NCBI GenBank assembly: GCA_026707585.1
Contig: JAPOWQ010000006.1
Span: 62,001-126,000 of the forward strand
Origin: Chloroflexota bacterium
Lineage (GTDB): Bacteria > Chloroflexota > UBA11872
DNA: 64,000 nt
Direction: 5' to 3'
Position numbers and translations under genes: made by a program. Under the pieces are notes generated by a model. The model did not search any database. It was not told where the DNA came from and saw only the letters and a program-made list of their open reading frames with translations. Positions 51,933 through 60,361 of this stretch are shown here, one piece after another. How positions within the stretch are numbered: the stretch's first letter is position 1; every line of letters starts with the position of its first letter.

Positions 51933-53273
51933 GTGGCCAAACCTCGCCGGTTGTTTGCTTGTGCCGAGTGCGGGGCGGAGCATCGGCAGTGGATGGGGCA
52001 GTGCAGCGTCTGCGGGGCCTGGAACTCGCTGGCCGAGCGGCGGGTGACGGACGGGCCAGCCGGTTCGCGCTCCACGCCGCAAGCCGTGGCCCTGGATCAG
52101 ATCGACACGTCGGCCGACGACCGGTTGCCCTCGGGCATGGGTGAGATGGACCGCGTGCTGGGAGGCGGGCTGGTGCGAGGCTCGCTGGTGCTGCTGGCCG
52201 GGGATCCCGGCGTGGGTAAGTCCACGCTGGTGCTGCGGCTGGCCGCCGAACTGGCGTCGCCCAAGCGTCCCTGCCTGTACGTGGCCGCCGAGGAATCGGC
52301 TGCACAGATTCGTATGCGCGCGGAGCGCATGGGAATCGGCGGCGACGGGCTGTTCGTGTACGCCGAGACGGCCGTGGATGGCGCGCTGGCGGAGGCCGAA
52401 CGTCTGCGGGCCGGGATGCTGGTGGTGGACTCAATCCAAACCGTCCGCGCGGACGGGCCGGCCTCGGCGCCCGGCAGCGTGACCCAAGTCCGCGAGTCGA
52501 CGTTGCGGCTCCTGCAATACGCCAAGGCCACCCACACGCCGGTGCTGATCGTGGGTCACGTGACCAAGGAAGGCATGGTGGCCGGACCGCGCCTGTTGGA
52601 ACACATCGTGGACGCGGTGCTCTACCTGGAAGGCGACGACCATCACGCACACCGGCTGCTTCGCTCGGTGAAGAACCGTTTCGGTCCGACCTTCGAGGTG
52701 GCGGTCTTCGAGATGGATGGGGCCGGGCTTCGTGAAGTGACCAATCCCTCGGCCATGCTGCTCGCCGGTCGGGACGCCACGGCGCCCGGATCCGCGGTGG
52801 CCGTGGCGATGGAGGGCACGCGTCCGCTGCTGGTCGAGATCCAGGCATTGGTTGCACCCACGACTTACAGCCTGCCGCGGCGGCTGGCGAACGGGCTGGA
52901 CCTGAATCGACTGAACATGCTGCTGGCGGTGCTATGTAGACGAGCCGACGTTGGTCTCGCAGCGCACGATGTCTACGTGAACGTGGTGGGCGGGCTGCGG
53001 CTGCGTGAGCCGGCGACGGACCTGGCGGTGGCTTTGGCGGTAGCCTCCAGCCATAGCGGCCAGCCATTGCGCCTAGGTGCGGCGGCGGTCGGCGAAGTGG
53101 GCCTGGCCGGCGAGCTGCGGACCGTTCCATCGGCCGCGCAGCGAGTCGACGAGGCGGCGCGGCTCGGCTTCACCCACTGCGTGATCCCGGCCGGCGCACA
53201 GACCAACGGCAGCCAGACCGCGGCCGTTCCCGTGGCCAACCTGCGCCAGGCCCTGGACGCGGCGCTGGCGTGA
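51933..53273 (+). CDS. radA: DNA repair protein RadA
   Basis: A 446-residue RecA-superfamily ATPase that promotes branch migration in recombination. N-terminal zinc finger CAECGAEHRQWMGQCSVCGAW, Walker A GDPGVGKST, RadA-specific KNRFG motif and a C-terminal Lon-protease-like domain (AVGEVGLAGELRTVPSA). Starts with GTG, GAGG upstream. Its stop overlaps the ispD start (GTGA). Confidence 0.95.
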   Translation: MAKPRRLFACAECGAEHRQWMGQCSVCGAWNSLAERRVTDGPAGSRSTPQAVALDQIDTSADDRLPSGMGEMDRVLGGGLVRGSLVLLAGDPGVGKSTLVLRLAAELASPKRPCLYVAAEESAAQIRMRAERMGIGGDGLFVYAETAVDGALAEAERLRAGMLVVDSIQTVRADGPASAPGSVTQVRESTLRLLQYAKATHTPVLIVGHVTKEGMVAGPRLLEHIVDAVLYLEGDDHHAHRLLRSVKNRFGPTFEVAVFEMDGAGLREVTNPSAMLLAGRDATAPGSAVAVAMEGTRPLLVEIQALVAPTTYSLPRRLANGLDLNRLNMLLAVLCRRADVGLAAHDVYVNVVGGLRLREPATDLAVALAVASSHSGQPLRLGAAAVGEVGLAGELRTVPSAAQRVDEAARLGFTHCVIPAGAQTNGSQTAAVPVANLRQALDAALA

Positions 53274-54097
53274 GCGCCGATGCGGTGGTGCTGGGCGCCG
53301 GTTCCAGCGCCCGCATGGGCGGCGCGGACAAGCTGCTGGCCGACCTGGACGGCGAGCCGGTCATCGTCTGGAGTCTGCGGGCCTTCGAGGCCTGCCAGGG
53401 CATCCGATCGGTGGTCGTGACGACTTCTGACCACAATGAGGCGAGCATTCGCGAGGCCGTAGCGCGGGCAGGATTGGTCAAGGTGCGAGCGTTCGTCCGC
53501 GGCGGCTCGTCCCGGGCTCAATCCGTGCTCCACGGACTTCGCGCCCTTGACAGAAAGCCTTGCGAAACGCCCGTAGTCCGTGAAGATCCGGAGGCTCTTC
53601 CTCCCTCTCCTGAGGGAGAGGGTTGGGGTGAGGGGTCTTCCGGGCTAGATCGCCGGGATGAGCAAAGGTCTCGTGATAGGGAGCCGCCACACTACGTGGC
53701 CGTGCACGACGGAGCCCGGCCATTGGTGACGCCCATGCTGATTGAGGACGGCCTGCGGATGGCGCGGGTCTACGGCGCGGCCGTGGCAGCCGTTCCGGCC
53801 ACCGACACGCTCAAGATCGTCGATCGCGAGCGCCTGGTCGTTCGCACGCCAATCCGGTCGTCCGTCTGGCACGCCCAGACCCCGCAGTTCTCGCGCTTTG
53901 CGGACCTGTTGGGCGCGCACGAGCGACAGACCGCCATGCTCGATCTCTACACGGACGACGTCTCGGTTCTTGAAGCCGAGGGCTTGCCGGTCCGAGTATT
54001 TGAAGGGAGCCGCGAGAATCTGAAGATCACCACGCCGGACGACCTGGATGCGGCGGCGCGCATCGTGCGGCAGCGACGAGCAGCCGCCGCGACATAG
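53270..54097 (+). CDS. ispD: 2-C-methyl-D-erythritol 4-phosphate cytidylyltransferase (IspD) with an in-frame insertion
   Basis: MEP-pathway cytidylyltransferase, using CTP. VVLGAGSSARMGGADKLLADL is the nucleotide-binding P-loop-like motif, VAVHDGARPLVT and WHAQTPQF are canonical, and TDDVSVLEAEG is the late motif. Between HGLRAL and YVAVHDGARP, where homologues have only a few residues, there are roughly 40 extra residues (LPPSPEGEGWGEGSSG and neighbours), coded by a palindromic repeat element that kept the frame. Total 275 residues versus about 230 usual. The insertion is in a loop away from the active site, so the enzyme may still work. Confidence 0.9.
   Translation: MSADAVVLGAGSSARMGGADKLLADLDGEPVIVWSLRAFEACQGIRSVVVTTSDHNEASIREAVARAGLVKVRAFVRGGSSRAQSVLHGLRALDRKPCETPVVREDPEALPPSPEGEGWGEGSSGLDRRDEQRSRDREPPHYVAVHDGARPLVTPMLIEDGLRMARVYGAAVAAVPATDTLKIVDRERLVVRTPIRSSVWHAQTPQFSRFADLLGAHERQTAMLDLYTDDVSVLEAEGLPVRVFEGSRENLKITTPDDLDAAARIVRQRRAAAAT
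53597..53683. repeat. palindromic repeat element inside ispD (copy 1)
   Basis: An 87-bp segment with an 8-bp stem (CCCTCTCC, loop TGAG, GGAGAGGG) followed by GGGGTGAGGGGTCTTCCGGG and AGCAAAGGTCTC. It matches copy 2 at 55195-55284 in layout and in most of the right half. It is translated in frame as part of ispD. Confidence 0.75.
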
Positions 54098-54153
54098 GAC
54101 GGGTTTCCGTCTGGAGCGTAGGCTGAGAGGCCGGATCTACAGGGGTGCGAGTG

Positions 54154-55143
54154 ATGACGACTAACACGGCGAACGAGTTCCGACAGGCCGCCGACCGCGC
54201 CCTCGACTTCGTGGCCGCCCACGTTGACGAGAACGGCCGCAGCCGTATCGACCCCAATGACCCCGGGTTGCACTTCAAGCTGCCGTACGTGTTTGCCTGC
54301 GGCGACCGGCGTCAACCAGCGCTTCGCGCGCTTAACCACATTGAACACAACCTCCTGGCCGCCGACGGTTCGTATCGCGACGAGCGGTTCAATGGTCCCG
54401 CGAGCGCCTTCCTGTACCAGGCCGGCTGGCTGGCCTGGAGCAGCGCGGCGCTCGGCCGATTCGATCTCGCGCGGCGCGTTGCCCGGCGGGCCATGCAGGA
54501 GCAGGATTCGAAGCTGGGCGGCTTCTGGAACGAGACTGGTTTGGGCCGCGAGCAAGGGCTGCTCAACAGTTCGTCGGCCGCCGCCGGCTGTGCCGCCGCG
54601 GGCGAACTGGAAGCTGCCGAACTGGCCGCCGGCTACATGGCCCGCGTTTTCCAGGTGCAACCCGAACGGGAACGGCGTTTCCACTTTGCGTTGAACGCCG
54701 GCGGCGATCTGATTACCGAATCGGACGCCGTAGCCGGTCAAGATCACTTTGATCTGCACGGGCCGTGCCGGCCCGCAATGTTTGCCACTGCGATTGCAGG
54801 GTTGACCTGGGTGGGACGGCAGACGGGCAACGGAAACCACTTTGACCTAGCGCGCGCCTTTGTCGGAGTGATCCTGTCGCATCACGGTCAGCCGTGGAAC
54901 TCACCGTTCGCTTCCAAGACCGGCTGGGCGGCGCTCCAACTCAACGTCAACCAGCCCGACCCGGCTCTCAGTGACTATGCAGAGGCCGTTGGTCAACGCT
55001 TTCTGGAACTGCAGCAGCCTGACGGCAGCGTGGATCTCACCGTCTGGCCCGGCTTCGAAAATGGCGCTCCGCTCCCCCTCCGACTTTCCAACCTCTGCGA
55101 CTGGACGCTAACGGCCCTCGCCCTCGCCAACGGTGGAACTTAG
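54154..55143 (+). CDS. alpha/alpha-toroid-like protein, unknown
   Basis: A 329-residue protein with repeated helical hairpins and Trp-rich segments (FLYQAGWLAWSSAALGRF, KLGGFWNETGLGREQGLLNSS, KTGWAALQLNV, LQQPDGSVDL), resembling the six-hairpin glycosidase/terpenoid-cyclase/UGL-like alpha-toroids. No catalytic pair is identifiable. Start chosen at ATG 54154, which has AGGGG 8 bases upstream. It is the first gene of the segment separating ispD from ispF. Confidence 0.6.
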   Translation: MTTNTANEFRQAADRALDFVAAHVDENGRSRIDPNDPGLHFKLPYVFACGDRRQPALRALNHIEHNLLAADGSYRDERFNGPASAFLYQAGWLAWSSAALGRFDLARRVARRAMQEQDSKLGGFWNETGLGREQGLLNSSSAAAGCAAAGELEAAELAAGYMARVFQVQPERERRFHFALNAGGDLITESDAVAGQDHFDLHGPCRPAMFATAIAGLTWVGRQTGNGNHFDLARAFVGVILSHHGQPWNSPFASKTGWAALQLNVNQPDPALSDYAEAVGQRFLELQQPDGSVDLTVWPGFENGAPLPLRLSNLCDWTLTALALANGGT

Positions 55144-55194
55144 CGTCGCCCATGGCTTCCTCTGCAACGCTCGCCTGGCCCCGAGTGTGCGGAC

Positions 55195-55284
55195 CTTCCT
55201 GATCTCTCTACTGGGGGAAAGGATCAGGGTGAGGGGTCTTACGAGCAACCGGTCCCCGAATTAAGCAAAGGTCTCTATTGAGAG
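55195..55284. repeat. palindromic repeat element (copy 2), intergenic
   Basis: CTTCCTGATCTCTCTACTGGGGGAAAGG..., then GGGTGAGGGGTCTTACGAGC and AAGCAAAGGTCTCTATTGAG. The right half matches copy 1 in ispD base for base over GGTGAGGGGTCTT and AGCAAAGGTCTC; the left stem is degraded. It lies just before the AT-richer ORFan's 3' end. Confidence 0.7.
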
Positions 55285-55306
55285 CTAGGACTTCGAACCG
55301 ACGGCA

Positions 55307-57169
55307 TCAACTGTCGTCTGTGCGCGGATGTCTACCAATATAACCGACTACTACAACTTCCATATTCTTATCCCATTCGAAACCAATTCGAATCATACTT
55401 CTTGGGTCACCACTGCCTCTCCCGATATGCTCGTCCAGCGTATAGGTCGCTGAGCCAACTTTCGTAGTATAGTGCTCAGGATATTTGCCCTTTGCTGTAT
55501 CACTCTGCTTAGGCTTATACCACAATCCGCAAGCTTCACGGCACGACTCGTCAAAGCTGTCGATGCCATCGAATCCATTGCACCGGGAGTCGTAGTACTC
55601 GGTTGCCAGCCACTCGAACGCCTTCCACACCGACAGCGTGTCCTCAAAGCCTGGGTTCTTTTCAGATTTCGAATTGAGCGCAAAGAGCAGCCGATCGTCA
55701 AACGAGCGACCGGCGAGTTCGACCGCCGCCTTGATATCTGGAATATCCTCACCACTTGCGCCTGGGGATTGAATCTCACCAGCTTCTGATCGTCGTATGG
55801 CGACGTACGCTGACTGCAGAGCTCCGTAGTTTTCTTTGCTCTCATACAACTTTCGACGCAATTCATCCTCGTTTTTCCTCAGGCTCTGCGTATCTAGTTG
55901 TAACTCCTTAACCTGCTGCTCGCATTTCTGTATTTCGTCTTCGATCTTCTCGTGCTTGTTCTGTAGCGCCACATGCTCCGCTTGCAAAGCCGCATAGTTG
56001 GAATCCAACTCCTCAGCCACATCATTCGGATTCACGGAAACAGCACCGTCCACTCGTGCCCCCGGCGCCAGATCGGGATCCGCCACTGCCTCGTCGCTGT
56101 CGCCATCCGGATTGTCGTCATTGGAATGACCAGTGGCCTCACCCCCGGGCGGCGCCGTGTCGTCGCCTGGATCCCAATCGCCGGAGATCTGGCGATTGAC
56201 CTGGTCGATCAGGGACAGTATCTGTGGCTCGAGCTCAGACCGTTGCGCGAGTCGGGCGTCTTCTTCGCTCCGGGTAGGAGCCTGGAGTCGAATCCTGCAA
56301 TACGCCAGTAGCGAATCACCCAGCTGTTCAACGATCTGCAGTGTCTGGGATACGTCCGCCAGCTTGGACGTGTCTATCGCCGACCACGCGTTGATATCCG
56401 CCTCCAGGTATTTCAGGTCTTCCAGGAAGTTCTCTTCGAGATACGCAAGATTCTTCGCTAACGCGGCCGTCAACGCCTCTTCGGCTTCCCGCTCTTTCGC
56501 CTGGCTGATTTCCCTGACCTCGGAAATGAAAGCCTCGGTTTCTTGCCAATCAATAGCATATGGAGATAACTGCTTTAAGTACTCAATCCAATGCGTGAAT
56601 ATGCTGTCTGTCGCTAGGACACTCCCATCGTCCAGGTCGTCTGGCGGTAGCAGCGGCATGTTTCCCGATACGCAGCACAGCATCAATGCCGCGTCGCCGT
56701 CGCAGTGCTCACCGTTATCCTTGACAAAGACATCTGTTTCATGGTCCCAATCATCGATGTCCCACGATCCCGGAAACTCACGACCTGAAACATATTCCTG
56801 AATCGGCAAGTCAGATTTCTTGCGATATTCGACGACATTGGCACGCAGCAATTCGTGTGACTCAACCCATACCCTCAATATGGCGGCGGAGAGGTCGTTT
56901 GACATCGGCATGCGCTCTAGGATCTGATCGAGTAATCGACCTGGAGGTGCGTTATACGCGCTCGTACTTCGAAATCCCTGGACGCTGAAGTTACTTCTAT
57001 TTATGGCCGTTCTGAGAGTGTCTTGCGCTTCGGGAGAGGCATTCTTTCGCCAATTCAACGCACGCTCAACTACGCCGGGTCGATACTCGGTCCCCAGGTG
57101 CAGGTCAATGGCGTAGTTGATGCACTTCGTTTCCCTTGCGTCGTCTATCTCCGACCTGTTTTCGCTCAT
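55307..57169 (-). CDS. large coiled-coil ORFan in an AT-richer patch
   Basis: A 620-residue protein starting at ATG 57169 (MSENRSEIDDARETKC); the ORF-track start at 57244 is less likely. N-terminal ~130 residues are globular (YAIDLHLGTEYRPGVVERAL, VWVESHELLRANVVEYRK). A long helical region follows, then an acidic Pro/Gly linker (GDDTAPPGGEATGHSNDDN), a clear coiled coil (YAALQAEHVALQNKHEKIEDE and on), and a C-terminal beta-rich domain (RSMIRIGFEWDKNMEVVVVG). The last domain resembles, from memory, C-terminal domains of accessory-region proteins with an HIK...RIxFxxD...GHxGxH pattern. Base composition and codon use are visibly more AT-rich than all neighbours, suggesting transfer. No function can be assigned. 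Confidence 0.7.
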   Translation of the reverse strand: MSENRSEIDDARETKCINYAIDLHLGTEYRPGVVERALNWRKNASPEAQDTLRTAINRSNFSVQGFRSTSAYNAPPGRLLDQILERMPMSNDLSAAILRVWVESHELLRANVVEYRKKSDLPIQEYVSGREFPGSWDIDDWDHETDVFVKDNGEHCDGDAALMLCCVSGNMPLLPPDDLDDGSVLATDSIFTHWIEYLKQLSPYAIDWQETEAFISEVREISQAKEREAEEALTAALAKNLAYLEENFLEDLKYLEADINAWSAIDTSKLADVSQTLQIVEQLGDSLLAYCRIRLQAPTRSEEDARLAQRSELEPQILSLIDQVNRQISGDWDPGDDTAPPGGEATGHSNDDNPDGDSDEAVADPDLAPGARVDGAVSVNPNDVAEELDSNYAALQAEHVALQNKHEKIEDEIQKCEQQVKELQLDTQSLRKNEDELRRKLYESKENYGALQSAYVAIRRSEAGEIQSPGASGEDIPDIKAAVELAGRSFDDRLLFALNSKSEKNPGFEDTLSVWKAFEWLATEYYDSRCNGFDGIDSFDESCREACGLWYKPKQSDTAKGKYPEHYTTKVGSATYTLDEHIGRGSGDPRSMIRIGFEWDKNMEVVVVGYIGRHPRTDDS

Positions 57170-57474
57170 CCTTCGCCCCCGGACGGTCAATCTCCTACGA
57201 CGCGCTCCCGCTGCCGCTCGCCACAGTTGGCCTGCGCCGACCATTGTGTCCGAAAGTCGCCTATTGCGTCACGCGACGGGCGCTTCACGACGCAACCGCC
57301 CGGAGCTACCGAGCTTCCAGCCAAAGGCTGATGTTCGGGGCAATCGATTCGCCTCGGACACAGGCGCGAGCCTCGGGAGTACCCGAAGCTCCTCCCGTAT
57401 CATGGAGGTGCCCTGGCCGAGTAGCGCTAGTCGCCACGGCTCCTTTTCCACCTGACCCGCACTGGAGTTTTCGC
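57170..57474. other. 305-bp divergent intergenic region
   Basis: Lies between the ORFan (minus) and the ferredoxin-reductase-like gene (plus). I see no gene. A TATCAT (57398-57403) could be a -10 box for the plus-strand gene, and TCGGG-AGTA-CCCGA is a small dyad just upstream of it; no convincing -35 is present. Confidence 0.3.
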
Positions 57475-58398
57475 GTGTCCGAAGCCCGATCCGCCGCCAC
57501 CACGCCACGCCGCACCACGCGCAAGCGCCGCGACATTCGCGAACGGATGGAACGGGCCGTGCTGGACCACTGGGAACTACTGGACGACGAAGACATCGCG
57601 ATCTTCACCATCCGGCGGCCGGACGGAAGTGACTTCGCAGAGTTCGAGGCCGGCCAGTACACGATGCTGGCGTTCTGGGATCAGCCCGCCGACGACCCGC
57701 GGCCGCGTCAGCTTTCCATTGGCTCGACGCCGCTGGACCTGGACCACCTGGAGTTCTACGTGATCCTGGTGCGGGACGCGCGGGAGGACGGGTCCAACGT
57801 CCCAGGGGTGTTCACGGGCACGCTGTGGCGCCACAAGCCGGGCGACGAGATTCTCTACATGCCGCGGCCGGCCGGTCGCTTCACGCTTTCCCGCACCAGC
57901 CAGCCGGACGCGGTGTGCGTGGCCACTGGCACTGGCCTGGCGCCGTTCGTTTCCATGGCGCGCACGGCCTGGCACGCGTACCAGAAAACCGGCCAGGTTG
58001 AGCGGCGGCTGACCATCGTGCATGGCGTTTCCTACGCCGATCAGCTGGGATACAAGGATGAGTTGGAGCGGATGGCGGCCGATCCCGGTTTCGGGCTGGT
58101 CTACATCCCGACGATCAGCCGGCCAGACAGCGACCCCAACTTCGCGGAGGGCATGGGCCGCGGACGCGCCAACGACACGGTGCGCCTTATCTGCGGCAAG
58201 GAAATGAGCGGACGAGTGGAACCCTGGTTGCCCGACGAGCCGCTGGCCGTCCTGACAGAGCGCCTGACGCCCGAAGGCACGGCGGTCTACCTGTGCGGCA
58301 ACCCGGACATGATCTCCGACGCCAAGCCCGTGCTGGCCGACCAGGGATTCGAAACTGAGGGCCGCGAGTCCCAGGTCATCACCGAGGACTACTGGTAG
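57475..58398 (+). CDS. ferredoxin/flavodoxin-NADP reductase-like flavoprotein
   Basis: A 307-residue FNR-superfamily enzyme with an FAD domain (DPRPRQLSIGSTPLD carrying the RxxS flavin motif) and an NADP domain (CVATGTGLAPFVSMA, VYLCGNPDMISDA), ending in a Tyr-Trp (EDYW) that can stack on the flavin. A basic 25-residue N-terminal extension (TTPRRTTRKRRDIRER) precedes it. GTG start at 57475 has TGGAG 7 bases upstream; the ORF-track start at 57136 is unsupported. It may deliver electrons to the window's oxygenases or to the Fe-S enzyme IspH; ispF lies 37 bp downstream. Confidence 0.85.
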   Translation: MSEARSAATTPRRTTRKRRDIRERMERAVLDHWELLDDEDIAIFTIRRPDGSDFAEFEAGQYTMLAFWDQPADDPRPRQLSIGSTPLDLDHLEFYVILVRDAREDGSNVPGVFTGTLWRHKPGDEILYMPRPAGRFTLSRTSQPDAVCVATGTGLAPFVSMARTAWHAYQKTGQVERRLTIVHGVSYADQLGYKDELERMAADPGFGLVYIPTISRPDSDPNFAEGMGRGRANDTVRLICGKEMSGRVEPWLPDEPLAVLTERLTPEGTAVYLCGNPDMISDAKPVLADQGFETEGRESQVITEDYW

Positions 58399-58435
58399 GC
58401 GATCAAATTCGCCGGGGCCAAACCCGGCCAAGCCG

Positions 58436-58939
58436 ATGCTCCCGGAATACCGGGTAGGTACCGGCTATGACTTGCACCGGCTGGGCGCCGGGCGGCCGCT
58501 GCGCGTGGCCGGGGTTGACATTGCGCCGGGCGGAGGCGCGATTGGGCACTCGGACGCGGACGTGGCGATGCACGCGCTGGTGGACGCCCTGCTGGGAGCC
58601 ACGGGCGGCGGGGACATCGGCCGCCGCTACCCCGACACCGATCCGGCCAACCGCGACGCGGACAGCTCGCGGTTCGTAGCGGAGACGATGGGCGATCTGC
58701 GTGCCGGCGGCTGGGAACTGGTGAACGCCGATCTGACTATCGTGCTGGAACGGCCCAAGGTTTCGCCCTTTGCCGAGGCGATGCGCCGGCGCCTGGCGAC
58801 GGCGCTGGGCACCGATGCCGAGCGCATCAGCCTGAAAGCCAAGACCAACGAGGGCGTCGACGCCGTGGGCGCCGGCGAGGCGGTGGCCTGTCATGCCGTC
58901 GTGCTGGTGGCGCGCAGTGTCGGCCAGGCCCCTGCGTAG
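58436..58939 (+). CDS. ispF: 2-C-methyl-D-erythritol 2,4-cyclodiphosphate synthase (IspF)
   Basis: A 167-residue MEP-pathway enzyme making MEcPP. Metal ligands are in GTGYDLHRLG (Asp, His) and IGHSDADVAMHALVDALLGA (His); DIGRRYPDTD and a C-terminal KTNEGVDAVGAGEAVAC complete the family pattern. It forms trimers. It would be next to ispD in the usual order but here is separated by the inserted segment. Confidence 0.95.
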   Translation: MLPEYRVGTGYDLHRLGAGRPLRVAGVDIAPGGGAIGHSDADVAMHALVDALLGATGGGDIGRRYPDTDPANRDADSSRFVAETMGDLRAGGWELVNADLTIVLERPKVSPFAEAMRRRLATALGTDAERISLKAKTNEGVDAVGAGEAVACHAVVLVARSVGQAPA

Positions 58940-58975
58940 AATGCCGTTGCCGCGCGCCAGCCTGAGTTTCGTCGT

Positions 58976-60361
58976 TTGACGCTCGCAATTACCAACACCC
59001 TCACCGGGAAAAAAGAGCCGTTCAAGCCGCTGGGCGATCCCGTCACGATGTACGTCTGCGGCATGACGCCCAAGGACCGGCCGCACTTGGGACACGCGTT
59101 CATGTTCGTGCACATGGACGTGATCCGGCGCTACCTGGAATACCGGGGCTACGCCGTCCGGCACATCCAGAATTTCACCGATATCGACGATAAGATCATC
59201 GACCGGGCGCGGGCCGCGGGCCGCGATCCGCTGGACTGGGCGCGCGAATACACCGAGGCCTATTTCGAGGTGATGGACCGGCTGCACGTGCGGCGCGCGC
59301 ACGAATACCCGCTCGTGACCGGCAACATCCCGGGGATCATCCACGACGTGCAGGAATTGATCGACGGTGGCCACGCCTATCCGACGTCCACCGGGGTGTA
59401 CTTCGACGCCGCGACGTTTGAGGACTACGGCGCGCTCAGCGGCCGAACCGCCGAGGACGGGGCGGCCGGCGCCCGAATCGCGGTTGACGAAGAGAAGCGC
59501 GACCCGCGCGATTGGGCGCTCTGGAAGCTGGACAACGAGAGTTCGGTGACCTGGGAGAGCCCCTGGGGGCGCGGTCGGCCGGGTTGGCACATCGAGTGCT
59601 CGACGATGATCCGGCGCACGCTGGGCGAACAGATCGACATTCACGGCGGCGGCGCGGACCTCTTGTTTCCGCACCACGAGAACGAGCTTGCCCAGGCCGA
59701 AGCGGCCACCGAGCGCCATCCGTTCGTGTCGTACTGGACGCACACCGGCCTGGTGCTGACCGACGGCGAGAAGATGGCGCACTCACTGGGGAACTTCACC
59801 ACCACGGCGGACGTGCTGACCGACGTGCCGCCGGACGTGCTGCGGCTCTACCTGCTGAGCGTGCACTACCGCTCGACATTGCAGTTCTCGCCGGCTGCGA
59901 TCGAGCAGACGCGGGCGGGTTACGAGCGGCTGCTGGCGGTGATGCGCGCCAAGGGCGAAAGCGTCGACGGCGACTGTAACGAGCTGGATGTCGAACTGTC
60001 GGCAGCGCGGCAGGCGTTTGACGCCGCCATGGACGACGACTTCAACGCGCCGCGGGCCATTGGCGCGCTATTCGACTTCGGGCGCGCCATCAACCGCCTT
60101 TCGCCGGCCTCCTCGGCGGCGGACGTTTCGAGCGCGCAATCCGTATTTACCAGCCTGTTGGGCGTGCTGGGCATCGAACTGCATGAACCGGACGCGGCGT
60201 CCGACGATGCGACGCCGTTCATCGATCTGCTGGTGCAGGTGCGCCGGCAACTGCGAGAGGCCAGGCAATGGGAGCTCGCCGACACAATTCGCGACGATTT
60301 GGGCGCGCTCGACGTGGTGCTCGAGGACACGCCCGACGGCACGGTCTGGCGTCGCGGGTAG
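58976..60361 (+). CDS. cysS: cysteinyl-tRNA synthetase
   Basis: A 461-residue class I synthetase. YVCGMTPKDRPHLGHAFMFVHMDVIRRYLE contains the zinc Cys and HLGHA (HIGH-like) motif, FTDIDDKII is typical, GWHIECSTM and a His-rich HGGGADLLFPHHENE complete the zinc site, and KMAHSLGNF is the KMSKS-like loop (KMAHS in this protein). Start TTG at 58976. It belongs to the conserved ispF-cysS-rlmB run. Confidence 0.95.
   Translation: MTLAITNTLTGKKEPFKPLGDPVTMYVCGMTPKDRPHLGHAFMFVHMDVIRRYLEYRGYAVRHIQNFTDIDDKIIDRARAAGRDPLDWAREYTEAYFEVMDRLHVRRAHEYPLVTGNIPGIIHDVQELIDGGHAYPTSTGVYFDAATFEDYGALSGRTAEDGAAGARIAVDEEKRDPRDWALWKLDNESSVTWESPWGRGRPGWHIECSTMIRRTLGEQIDIHGGGADLLFPHHENELAQAEAATERHPFVSYWTHTGLVLTDGEKMAHSLGNFTTTADVLTDVPPDVLRLYLLSVHYRSTLQFSPAAIEQTRAGYERLLAVMRAKGESVDGDCNELDVELSAARQAFDAAMDDDFNAPRAIGALFDFGRAINRLSPASSAADVSSAQSVFTSLLGVLGIELHEPDAASDDATPFIDLLVQVRRQLREARQWELADTIRDDLGALDVVLEDTPDGTVWRRG

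Noticed and set aside
51352-53130. 592-codon minus-strand ORF
   Set aside because: Only its last 119 codons (the lipoprotein) look like protein; the rest is Arg/Pro/Ala-rich and antisense to radA.
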